Source of the DNA: Omnitrophica bacterium GWA2_52_8 | GTDB lineage: Bacteria > Omnitrophota > Omnitrophia > Omnitrophales > Aquincolibacteriaceae | Assembly (NCBI GenBank): GCA_001804025.1 | Contig: MHFC01000008.1 | Coordinates: forward strand, 1 to 9,760 | Length of the DNA stretch: 9,760 bases | Direction of reading: 5' to 3' | Shown here: one piece after another, positions 1 through 6,700 of the stretch | Layout: every line of letters begins with the position of its first letter | Position numbering within the stretch: position 1 is the stretch's first letter | Notes under the pieces: model-generated | The model's database searches: none | What the model saw: the letters and a program-made list of their open reading frames with translations, nothing else | What the model was told of the DNA's origin: nothing | Position numbers and translations under genes: made by a program

Positions 1-9
1 AGAAAACCG

Positions 10-37
10 CTTTGGACGCATGGGGTTGCATCCAAAG
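10..37 (-). repeat. Stem-loop A, 11-bp stem, 6-nt loop
   Basis: Arms at 10-20 and 27-37 with loop TGGGGT at 21-26. The single mismatch (C17/A30 on plus) is G-U on minus. The loop plus two stem bases, GGGGTTG at 22-28, is the exact complement of CAACCCC at 71-77, a possible pseudoknot spanning stem-loop B. Confidence 0.75.
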
Positions 38-68
38 TTTTGCGCCCGCGTTTTAACAGGGCGCAAAA
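38..68. repeat. Stem-loop B, perfect 10-bp stem, 11-nt loop
   Basis: Arms TTTTGCGCCC (38-47) and GGGCGCAAAA (59-68) abut stem-loop A with no spacer. The loop and flank contain CCGCGTTTTAAC (46-57), which recurs in inverted orientation at the start of the neighbouring gene (1232-1243). Confidence 0.8.
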
Positions 69-80
69 GACAACCCCTGG

Positions 81-107
81 GGTACAAATGAAAAGCCCAT
101 TTGCACC
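81..107 (-). repeat. Stem-loop C, 10-bp stem, 7-nt loop
   Basis: Arms at 81-90 and 98-107. Nine Watson-Crick pairs plus A84/C104, which is a mismatch on plus and a G-U wobble on minus. Its outer arm overlaps CACCA (104-108), the partner of loop D, so the two structures would compete or rearrange. Confidence 0.6.
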
Positions 108-122
108 ACAGCCTCCGCGAGG

Positions 123-149
123 GCATTTCTCATTGGTGATGAGAAATGC
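123..149. repeat. Stem-loop D, perfect 11-bp stem, 5-nt loop
   Basis: Arms GCATTTCTCAT (123-133) and ATGAGAAATGC (139-149) with loop TGGTG, which is complementary to CACCA at 104-108. Confidence 0.8.
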
Positions 150-164
150 GGGTTAGTACCTCAT

Positions 165-200
165 GACACTTGAAATTGGGGGCAAGCAATTTCAAGTGTC
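165..200. repeat. Stem-loop E, perfect 14-bp stem, 8-nt loop
   Basis: Arms GACACTTGAAATTG (165-178) and CAATTTCAAGTGTC (187-200), the longest perfect palindrome of the array. The loop starts GGGG (179-182). TTGGGGG (176-182) is the exact complement of CCCCCAA (221-227) in the loop of stem-loop F, a possible kissing interaction. Confidence 0.85.
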
Positions 201-209
201 GTCGTGTAC

Positions 210-248
210 AGTACCGCCTACCCCCAAAATCAAATGTCGGGCGGTACT
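210..248. repeat. Stem-loop F, perfect 9-bp stem, 21-nt loop, overlapping a stop codon
   Basis: Arms AGTACCGCC (210-218) and GGCGGTACT (240-248). On the minus strand the stem begins inside the TAG stop codon (249-247) of the 336-aa gene, so it could stabilise or terminate that transcript, although no T-run follows. Its loop holds the C run (221-225) complementary to loop E. Confidence 0.75.
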
Positions 249-1257
249 ACAGCCGTTCAATACGCCAGTCTTCACCGTATTTTTTGAAAACAACGGCCTC
301 GGGACTCTTGACTTCCCTGATTTTGTCTCCTTCCCGCACGAGCGACTTTGACCGGCAGGGCATGACCAATTCTTTGCGGTCCCATGACGGGCGCAGCGCG
401 CCGAAATCCGAATACTCCAGGAAAATCACACGGCCGTTAAGAATCAGCGAAAGAAACGGTTCCGCAAATGCGGAGCCGGGGTAGAAAAGCATCCGGACCG
501 TGTCCGGGTCCTTTTTAGCAACCGCTTCGGACAATTTCACCAGGACAGCACTTAAGATCCCCGGGTCCGGGGTCCTGGCGTTGTCCGCGGCGCCGCGGAA
601 CCAGAAAGACGATTCAAGATACGCGTGCGACACTTCGACCAGATGTTTCAGTTTTTCCATTTTTTCAGCTTCGGCCCGGTCTGCGGCATGATCCGGCATT
701 GCCGTCCGCACCCAATGGAGCAAGGCCTCATCCAGCTTAACCCGGCGGATCGGGTCTTCCCTGCCGATGGCCGCGGAATATTCGGCCATCTTTATCGCCC
801 GGTCAAGATTGAGCGGCTGAAAAGCCTCAGGCGACTTGCCTTTCTTCGGAAACCAGCCCAGAAATTTACGGGTTTCCTTTATATAAGCGAGCAAGCTATT
901 TCTGGCGGCCGGCATGATCGCCCCCTCCTCACGCACTTCCTTGAGTTCGGCTTCGATGATTTTTAAATCCCGGTCAAACTGCCTGAAAACGGAACTTGAT
1001 CGAGTAAACCGGAGCACATCACACAAGAGTCCTGCCGCACGGACCATGCGGAAAGAACCGATATTTTCCGCACTCAGGGCTGTATCGCGTAAAACGCGGA
1101 CCGCTCCGGCGGGGTCTCCGGCCCAAAACATTTCCCTGGCCTGTTCAAAAGGGTCCGGCAAAGATTTTAAAGTGTCCTCGGCCTGAACGGCACACGGACG
1201 GAAAGCCAGCGCGGAAAAAACAAAAAGTCCCGTTAAAACGCGGACGCAGCGACGCAC
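247..1257 (-). CDS. Exported protein of unknown function, possible NTF2-like C-terminus
   Basis: The 336-aa product is not recognised as a named family. Residues 1-26 form a signal peptide (Arg-rich start, hydrophobic LTGLFVFSALAF, cleavage after AVQA), so it is probably periplasmic or secreted. No lipobox is seen. Residues 30-220 look helical and polar, with an opening (FEQAREMFWAGDPAGAVRVL) suggestive of a TPR-like repeat. Residues 232-336 resemble an NTF2/SnoaL-type fold (helix AVAKKDPDTVRMLF, then strands ending AVVFKKYGEDWRIERL), a weak call from pattern alone. No catalytic residues are identifiable. The start is GTG at 1257, chosen because the purine-rich GAGAGAGG (1274-1267) lies 9 nt upstream and the signal peptide begins directly. 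A good promoter precedes it, so it is probably its own transcription unit, 150 bp after the beta-helix gene on the same strand. Its stop codon is part of stem-loop F. Confidence 0.85.
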   Translation of the reverse strand: MRRCVRVLTGLFVFSALAFRPCAVQAEDTLKSLPDPFEQAREMFWAGDPAGAVRVLRDTALSAENIGSFRMVRAAGLLCDVLRFTRSSSVFRQFDRDLKIIEAELKEVREEGAIMPAARNSLLAYIKETRKFLGWFPKKGKSPEAFQPLNLDRAIKMAEYSAAIGREDPIRRVKLDEALLHWVRTAMPDHAADRAEAEKMEKLKHLVEVSHAYLESSFWFRGAADNARTPDPGILSAVLVKLSEAVAKKDPDTVRMLFYPGSAFAEPFLSLILNGRVIFLEYSDFGALRPSWDRKELVMPCRSKSLVREGDKIREVKSPEAVVFKKYGEDWRIERL

Positions 1258-1266
1258 GAAAACACG

Positions 1267-1274
1267 CCTCTCTC
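1267..1274 (-). promoter_or_regulatory. Ribosome binding site of the 336-aa gene
   Basis: GAGAGAGG on the minus strand, 9 nt before GTG at 1257-1255. It decides in favour of this non-ATG start. Confidence 0.6.
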
Positions 1275-1359
1275 AAAATCTCCCGGAGACCGAACTTATC
1301 AAGCTTGCGGTCCAGCGCGGGAATTTTTGTTGAATGATTGAAGACTCTGACGGAAGGTT

Positions 1360-1388
1360 ATTCTATTCCTTGACAAGACAGGTGCCAA
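1360..1388 (-). promoter_or_regulatory. Sigma-70-type promoter for the 336-aa gene
   Basis: On the minus strand, -35 TTGGCA (1388-1383, 5/6 to consensus), a 17-nt spacer, and -10 TAGAAT (1365-1360, 5/6). Transcription would begin near 1353, giving a leader of roughly 95 nt before GTG at 1257. A copy of the decamer CCGCGTTTTA lies just upstream of the -35 box (1403-1394), where an activator or repressor could bind. No convincing terminator for the preceding gene is seen between 1258 and 1407. Confidence 0.55.
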
Positions 1389-1397
1389 TCAAATAAA
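1370..1397 (+). promoter_or_regulatory. Possible antisense promoter into the end of the beta-helix gene
   Basis: Plus-strand TTGACA (1370-1375), a 16-nt spacer and AATAAA (1392-1397, 4/6). If active, it would transcribe antisense to the 3' end of the 677-aa gene. It overlaps the better minus-strand promoter, so it may be coincidental. Confidence 0.2.
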
Positions 1398-1407
1398 ACG
1401 CGGGTGA

Positions 1408-3441
1408 TCAAGATGGGCGGTGCCAATATCCTTCAACACGGACATTCGAAGAAACGGCCGCCGGCTGGCCGGCTTCCGTTCCAAGATCAAGACCGCGGCG
1501 GCTGTAACCGGTTTCCACATTCCGGACCAGCGCATGGCGGACATCGTCGCTGAATACAACTCCGGCCCTTGCGCCCCCAAGAAAAACAGAATATTCCAGC
1601 ACGACATCACGGACATTATGAAGCGTCAGCCCCTGCGGCCCGTGTTTCCTGAAATCTGTTTCTCCCCGCGCAATGTCCACATTCAGCATGCGCAGATAGA
1701 GTCCTCGCGACGCCGGCACATCCCCATACAGGCGGGAGCGGGAAGATAGATAAATGCCGGACCCGGTGCCATCCGGCCCTGTTTTCCCGAGGATCCGGAC
1801 GCGGTCCAAAACAAGATTTTCAAACCGCGCTCTGCCGGGGTCCTCATTGCCGTCTTCATAAACAATCGCATATCCGGCATGATCAAAAAATTCCAGATTG
1901 CTCAACCGGATGTCTTCGACCACACCGCGCATTCCGACTCCGTTACGGGCTTCACCCCCGCCGTCGATGCGGAACCCGGAAATTTCGACATCCGCGACAT
2001 CGCGGACGTCAAAAAGAAGCGGTCCCGCGTCCTTGGACCAGGCCCCGTGAATGAGAAGCGCGTAATCGCTTGTCCAAGCCGTGTGCCCGGCCGGCCGGAT
2101 CGAGGTTGTGATGCCGTCCTGGGTGCCCGTTCCTATCAAATAGCCCGCATCGGTATTGGGGACAAATATTTCACTCCGGCCGATTTTCGCGGCAGCCGCT
2201 TGCGCCGCCTGAAATGCATAGGCATCGTTGGCCATGCCGTCGCCGGCGGCCCCGAAATTCCGCACATTTAAGACATTCCGCGGGTCCTGATACCGGACGC
2301 TGTACACTTTCCGCAAACTACCGTCATCGTCGTAGATCCGGGCGCGCCCCTGCCACCGCAGTCCGTCTTTGAAGCTCGTTTCATTGATCAGCGCCGCACG
2401 ATCCGTCGAAAAATAAGATTCATCTCGCTGGTAAGTCAATAAACCGTGAGGGTTATAGGTCCGGTAATAGCGGCGCTTCATTTGCCCCGTGGCATAACGA
2501 AAATCTTCGTACGAAACAAGCGCCTGCTTTGCATAGACTTCGCGGATCCATTGGGTCTCTTGTCCGCCGCTGTCATAACGCCGGAAAGACCTCCCGACAG
2601 CCTGCCCCGACGCGTCATATGAATAAGTGTCCTCGCTGATTTTTTTCCCCGATGCATCATAAGCAACGGATGTTTTCTGCGCATAGTCGTCCCAACTTTG
2701 GGCCTGCGGATCGTAACGAAACCCGGATTGCAGCCTCGAATCACGGTCATATTTGAGAATCTGCTTGAGGTCCCCTGCGGCATCGTAGTCAAACAGCCAA
2801 AACCCCGTATACCGCGCGGGGTCTGCGGTGTTTGCGCCGTGATAATCATAAATGTGCGTGAGCCGGTTTGAGGCATTATATTTTTTAATTTGTTTTAAAT
2901 GATTTCCGTCATAGGCGTAAAACCAGACTTCGGCATAATCGCCGGTATGTTCCGATCCCGGACGATAATAATATTCGAAACGGATGATCCCGCCGGCATC
3001 CTTCTTGGTAATTTTGCTCAGCGATTGTTCGACATAAGATAAGAACCAGGTTTCGCGGAGATTTTCACCGGCGTCATAAAACCGCCTTTCGGTTTCCTGT
3101 CCCGCATCGTCCCGGATGCGGATTTCAACAAGACGTCCCTGCGCGTCATAAATTTTTTTCTGCCCCGGACCGGAATCTTCAGCATCGGCCCGCGACAAGG
3201 ATGGATACGGATCCTCATACCGCAGCCCGGAAATTTCACCGGGGCCGCCGGTTTTACCGGCAACAGCCTCATAAAGTGAAATCACCGGCACAGGAGAATG
3301 CTCCAGATCCAAACGGCCTGCGCTTGCAGCATGACGGTTATCGGCGTAGGCATGAGGGGCAAAGCCGGGGGCAAGACCCAGGAGCGCGGCCAATCCAACA
3401 ATCAACCTCCGGCCGAAATTTTTTTTGCATGTTCTCCTCAT
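1408..3441 (-). CDS. Exported YD-repeat / pectate-lyase-like beta-helix protein
   Basis: The 677-aa product begins with a signal peptide (1-33, cleavage after HAYA), so it acts outside the cytoplasm. Residues 97-385 are degenerate YD/RHS-type repeats: IYDAQGRLVEIR, AYDGNHLKQIKKY, DYDAAGDLKQILKYD, YDASGKKISED, RYDSGGQETQW, IYDDDGSLRKVY. Residues 389-412, with VRNFGAAGDGMANDAYAFQA, match the N-terminal signature of the pectate lyase superfamily beta-helix (Pfam family PF12708 type), and the rest (to 677) looks like successive helix coils such as VADVEISGFRIDGGG and NLVLDRVRI. Beta-helices of this kind often bind or cleave polysaccharides, but no catalytic set can be assigned. It lacks the large RHS shell and the toxin tip of polymorphic toxins. 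The ATG at 3441 is used because it reads directly into the signal peptide. A rival ATG at 3430 with a good ribosome binding site is out of frame. It is divergent from the giant gene. Confidence 0.88.
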   Translation of the reverse strand: MRRTCKKNFGRRLIVGLAALLGLAPGFAPHAYADNRHAASAGRLDLEHSPVPVISLYEAVAGKTGGPGEISGLRYEDPYPSLSRADAEDSGPGQKKIYDAQGRLVEIRIRDDAGQETERRFYDAGENLRETWFLSYVEQSLSKITKKDAGGIIRFEYYYRPGSEHTGDYAEVWFYAYDGNHLKQIKKYNASNRLTHIYDYHGANTADPARYTGFWLFDYDAAGDLKQILKYDRDSRLQSGFRYDPQAQSWDDYAQKTSVAYDASGKKISEDTYSYDASGQAVGRSFRRYDSGGQETQWIREVYAKQALVSYEDFRYATGQMKRRYYRTYNPHGLLTYQRDESYFSTDRAALINETSFKDGLRWQGRARIYDDDGSLRKVYSVRYQDPRNVLNVRNFGAAGDGMANDAYAFQAAQAAAAKIGRSEIFVPNTDAGYLIGTGTQDGITTSIRPAGHTAWTSDYALLIHGAWSKDAGPLLFDVRDVADVEISGFRIDGGGEARNGVGMRGVVEDIRLSNLEFFDHAGYAIVYEDGNEDPGRARFENLVLDRVRILGKTGPDGTGSGIYLSSRSRLYGDVPASRGLYLRMLNVDIARGETDFRKHGPQGLTLHNVRDVVLEYSVFLGGARAGVVFSDDVRHALVRNVETGYSRRGLDLGTEAGQPAAVSSNVRVEGYWHRPS

Positions 3442-3445
3442 TATG

Positions 3446-3455
3446 GAGGCGCCTC
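3446..3455. promoter_or_regulatory. Perfect 10-bp palindrome containing the ribosome binding site of the 677-aa gene
   Basis: GAGGCGCCTC reads the same on both strands. Its minus-strand GAGG (3455-3452) ends 10 nt before ATG at 3441 and is the only plausible Shine-Dalgarno for that start. The palindrome could be an operator or a dimerisation site; this is inference. Confidence 0.35.
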
Positions 3456-3504
3456 ACAAGAGAGTCTGAAATCTGTCTTTTTAGAAAAATTTAGTATCTA
3501 CTTA

Positions 3505-3533
3505 AGCATATTGGGTAAAACGGGTTCGATCAA
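3505..3533 (-). promoter_or_regulatory. Candidate promoter for the 677-aa gene
   Basis: Minus-strand TTGATC (3533-3528, 4/6), a 17-nt spacer, and TATGCT (3510-3505, 4/6). It would start transcription near 3498, about 57 nt before the ATG. It is the best of several weak candidates. Confidence 0.35.
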
Positions 3534-3730
3534 ATCATCCCATAGGATATTTAGCTGATTTTTGTTTTTGAGCGGTATTGCTAGATTTTACAACAACGTT
3601 TTTTTACGCTTTCTTGAAAATGCCCTCAATCTGCGGACTTCACCTCACATAACAGACACTCATCATTAATGAGCAATGGTAACTTCCGGCATTCCTTTCA
3701 TAGTAAAGCCTGCTATTTCTCCCCAAGTCC

Positions 3731-3758
3731 TTGATTTAACTCATTGCTGATGTACATT
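3731..3758 (+). promoter_or_regulatory. Weak candidate promoter for the giant gene
   Basis: TTGATT (3731-3736, 4/6), a 16-nt spacer, and TACATT (3753-3758, 4/6). The predicted start, near 3765, falls on or beside an in-frame ATG, so a leaderless message or a 30-nt leader to ATG 3795 would follow. It lies within the longest possible reading frame, which argues that the true start is downstream. Confidence 0.2.
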
Positions 3759-3794
3759 TTAAATATGCAACAAAAGTATTTAAATTTGGCATCT

Positions 3795-6700
3795 ATGAAC
3801 AACGCCTATATAAAAATCGATTCCAAGTCCATCATTGCAGGCCTAACGGCTTTCATCTTTATCACCGGCCAGTGTCTGCCCGCCGCTTATGCGGGTATGC
3901 TGCAAACCGATCCATCTCAGAACATTCAAAACGAGATCGCGCCCGAAGAACAGCCCGAGCAGCCGGAAACGGCGGTTCCAAGTTCAGTCACCGTCCCGGA
4001 TGATTCGCCGCTCAGTCTGCCGAAAACCGCATCCACCAACTCCGGCGGCGAATCAGAGCCCCCTGTTGCGGTTGATGATGAGTATTTTTATGAAATAGGC
4101 CCGGGTTCGGGCTCTGTCCTCGAAATGCGCGTTCTGGAAAATGATCTGAATCCGAACGGTTCACCCGGTGATTTGATTATCGCCTCAACATCAACCCAGG
4201 ATGATATTGTTGTGAGTCCGGATCGCAAGACCATAACTTATGAGCCGCCCGACGGCTTTACGGGAGATTTTACCTTTCAATATGTCGTTCAACTGCCGGG
4301 GCAGGCGCCGTCAAATCCGGCAACCGTGACCATCCACGTCCGCGGACCTCAGAATCCGCTTATCGACGTCATCATAAAGGACATGATTGATGAGGAAACA
4401 AGCGGAGAACCCGTTTATTTCAATCTCAAAGACTACATCGAGAACTACGACGACCTTGTGCAGCGTGGACAGGTCGTGCACGTTGACATTGCGGACGGCA
4501 CAACGACAGGCGGGAGCAACGGCGCTTATATCTACACACCGAACTCGCCTCCTGCGGTCGGTGATAAGTACGTCAGGATTCACACCTGCGGCGGAGTCGT
4601 CATTGTGTGTTCGCAACCATCTGACGGAGGGCAAATCCGTGTCCGTCAGCAAACACAGGACTTCAGGATGGCCGATATCGAACTATCTGTGAAACAGGGA
4701 CAAACGCTGGTTATTGATGACATTCTGGCCAATCTGAGTCCTTCAGCATCAGGTTTCAGCGTCGCTCCGAACACATGGGGTTCGGGTTCGCAAAATCACT
4801 GGGCGGCCAGCTTAACGGCAGACCGGGAGTTTACATTTAATGCTTTTGAGGATGCGGTTCCGGGTGAAATCACCCCATTTCTTATTTTTGGTATCGTCGA
4901 TTCGAATGGCAATCCGGTCACCGTGAGACGGCAGGACGGCTCGGTATTTACACCCGCCATCAAAATCACGATCACCGAGCGGCCCCGGGAGCCGATTGCG
5001 AAGGATGATGCGGTCGAGACCGACGAAGAAACGGCCGTCGACATTCATGTCCTTAATAATGATGAAAACCGAAGCCAGGGGGAACTGAGCATTAGCGAGT
5101 TCGCTCAAACACCGGCGGAACAAGGCGTTGTCTCGATCAGCCAGGACGAAAAATATTTCACATTTACGCCGGCTGAAAATTTCTTCGGCACGGTGCAGTT
5201 TCAATATACCGTCCGAGACGGAAACGGTCTTACCGCTTCGGCCAAAGTCACCGTCACTGTGAATAACGCGGAAGACTCCTTTGATGTCGATATGGAAACG
5301 GAAGTCACCACCCCCGAAGATACGCCCGTCACAATTCCGGGGACCGTTGTGAATCCCGACCACACAACCATCGGCTGGTATGTAATTTCTCATCCCGTTC
5401 GCGGAACCTTGACGGAAGTCACCGGAAACACAACCGGCGACTTTTCTTTCGAATACACCCCGGAGCAGAATTATGTCGGTGAAGATTCCTTCACGGTCCG
5501 GTTTTGGGACCATGCTGAACAATCCGCAGTTATCGAAAAAACAATCCGTATCCACGTGACCGGCACCCCTGACGCCCCGGATGCGCAGGATGACGGGTCC
5601 GAAACCGATCCGATCACGGTTGTCGAAGACATCGACCAAGAAATCGATGTTCTCAATAATGACAGCGATCCCGACGGCGGCGATTTAGAGGTTGTCGGAA
5701 ACTCCGCCCCCTCGCACGGCAAAGCCGTCTATTCAGAAGGCATGCGCGTCTTTGTTTACACGCCGGACCCAAACTACAACGGGCCGGATTCATTCACCTA
5801 TACCATCCGCGACGCCGGCGGTCTTGAAGACACGGCGACCGTCTACCTCAACGTGGAATTTGTAAATGATGCGCCGGTCGGAAAAGAAGTTACAAAGTCC
5901 ATCGATGAAGATACGGTCTATCTTTTTCATATCCGAAGCGCATTTACGGACGCAGACCCGGATCAGCCAATCGATTTTTCCAAGGTGACGTTCGGATCTG
6001 CCCAACACGGCACGCTGAAGCGGCTCAACGACACTGACTTTGAGTACACCCCTCACAAGAATTACTCCAGCGGCGAACCGGAAATTTTAACTTTCGAATA
6101 CTGTGACATCATGGGAGAATGCGCCACCGCAAAGGCAACGATCACGATCAACCCCGTCAATGACGCCCCCGAATCAAGGGACTGGCAATATACCGCCCAA
6201 TTCTTGGGTGTCATGCTGGTAGTGGTAGACGTTCTTCCTCAAGCAAGTGACGCTGACGGAGACACCGAACTGACTTACAGCCGTGTCGCAGACGCTGCCC
6301 GCGGGACCGTCACAGTCGACAGCGACGGGTCATTTGAATACGTAAGCGGGGAGGAAGAATTTTCAGGTACGGACGAGTTCACCTTTCAGGTTTGTGACAA
6401 CCAAGGAGCATGCTCTCCCGAATATAAAGCAACCATCTTCCTTGAGGACCCGGAAGAACCCTTCGCCCAGGACGACGAAGCGACCGTGGAGCAAAGCAGT
6501 GAAGCGGGCGTTACCATCGACGTTCTCGAGAATGATTCGGACCCTATGGGGCTGGAATTGCGCATCGGCGAGATCCGTTATTCCGGAATGGGGCAGGTCA
6601 TCATCAACGACGATCAAACGATTCAATACATTCCGCCCACAGGTTTTATAGGCGAAGAAACTTTCGAATATGAGGTCTGCAACCTCGCCGATTTATGCGC

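Larger units (their letters stand above)
1..248 (-). ncRNA. Candidate structured RNA / hairpin array downstream of the 336-aa gene
   Basis: This gene-free stretch is almost completely occupied by six consecutive stem-loops (arms at 10-20/27-37, 38-47/59-68, 81-90/98-107, 123-133/139-149, 165-178/187-200, 210-218/240-248) plus a 4-bp mini-hairpin at 112-122. Loops pair outside their own stems: GGGGT at 22-26 with ACCCC at 73-77, TGGTG at 134-138 with CACCA at 104-108, GGGG at 179-182 with the C run at 221-225. Both imperfect stems carry an A-C mismatch on the plus strand that becomes a G-U wobble on the minus strand, which favours minus-strand RNA and so the 3' region of the upstream 336-aa gene. 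After the last stem the minus strand reads CGGTTTTCT, a weak terminator tail. I match it to no known RNA family. A cluster of DNA-level palindromic elements is the main alternative. Confidence 0.45.
3442..3743. other. Divergent intergenic region, AT-rich
   Basis: These 302 bp separate the two divergent genes and are clearly more AT-rich than the coding sequence, as expected for paired promoters. Besides the sites listed separately, it contains a long-range imperfect inverted repeat: AATGCC (3619-3624) with GGCATT (3688-3693), an inner CGGA/TCCG pair, and a small CTCAT/ATGAG hairpin near 3659-3673. No ORF with coding character or RNA gene is seen. Confidence 0.6.

Noticed and set aside
38..68. 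Stem-loop B as a standard intrinsic terminator
   Set aside because: The stem is strong, but on neither strand does a T-run follow the 3' arm outside the stem.
1..248. CRISPR array or integron attC sites
   Set aside because: The stems differ from one another, so there are no direct repeats with spacers, and I could not place the attC core site GTTRRRY with its partner at the feet of these hairpins.
163..351. 62-aa and overlapping short plus-strand frames near 163-484
   Set aside because: They run through hairpins E and F and antisense to the end of the 336-aa gene, with no coding character of their own.
1381..1427. Direct repeat GGTGCCAAT at 1381-1389 and 1419-1427
   Set aside because: Only 9 bp; one copy lies in the promoter and the other in the last codons of the 677-aa gene. 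Easily chance.
1408..3441. RHS polymorphic toxin with downstream immunity gene
   Set aside because: There is no RHS core motif or variable toxin tip; the C-terminal half is a beta-helix, and the next gene is an exported protein behind its own promoter.
3744..3800. Lipoprotein signal at the Cys in FITGQCLPAA of the giant protein
   Set aside because: The residue before Cys is Gln, which does not fit a lipobox, and a good signal peptidase I site (AYA) follows.
4812..5639. 275-aa open frame on the minus strand inside the giant gene
   Set aside because: It mirrors the repeat array in the antisense frame, has no ribosome binding site or recognisable domain, and the plus frame has clear protein repeats through the whole stretch.
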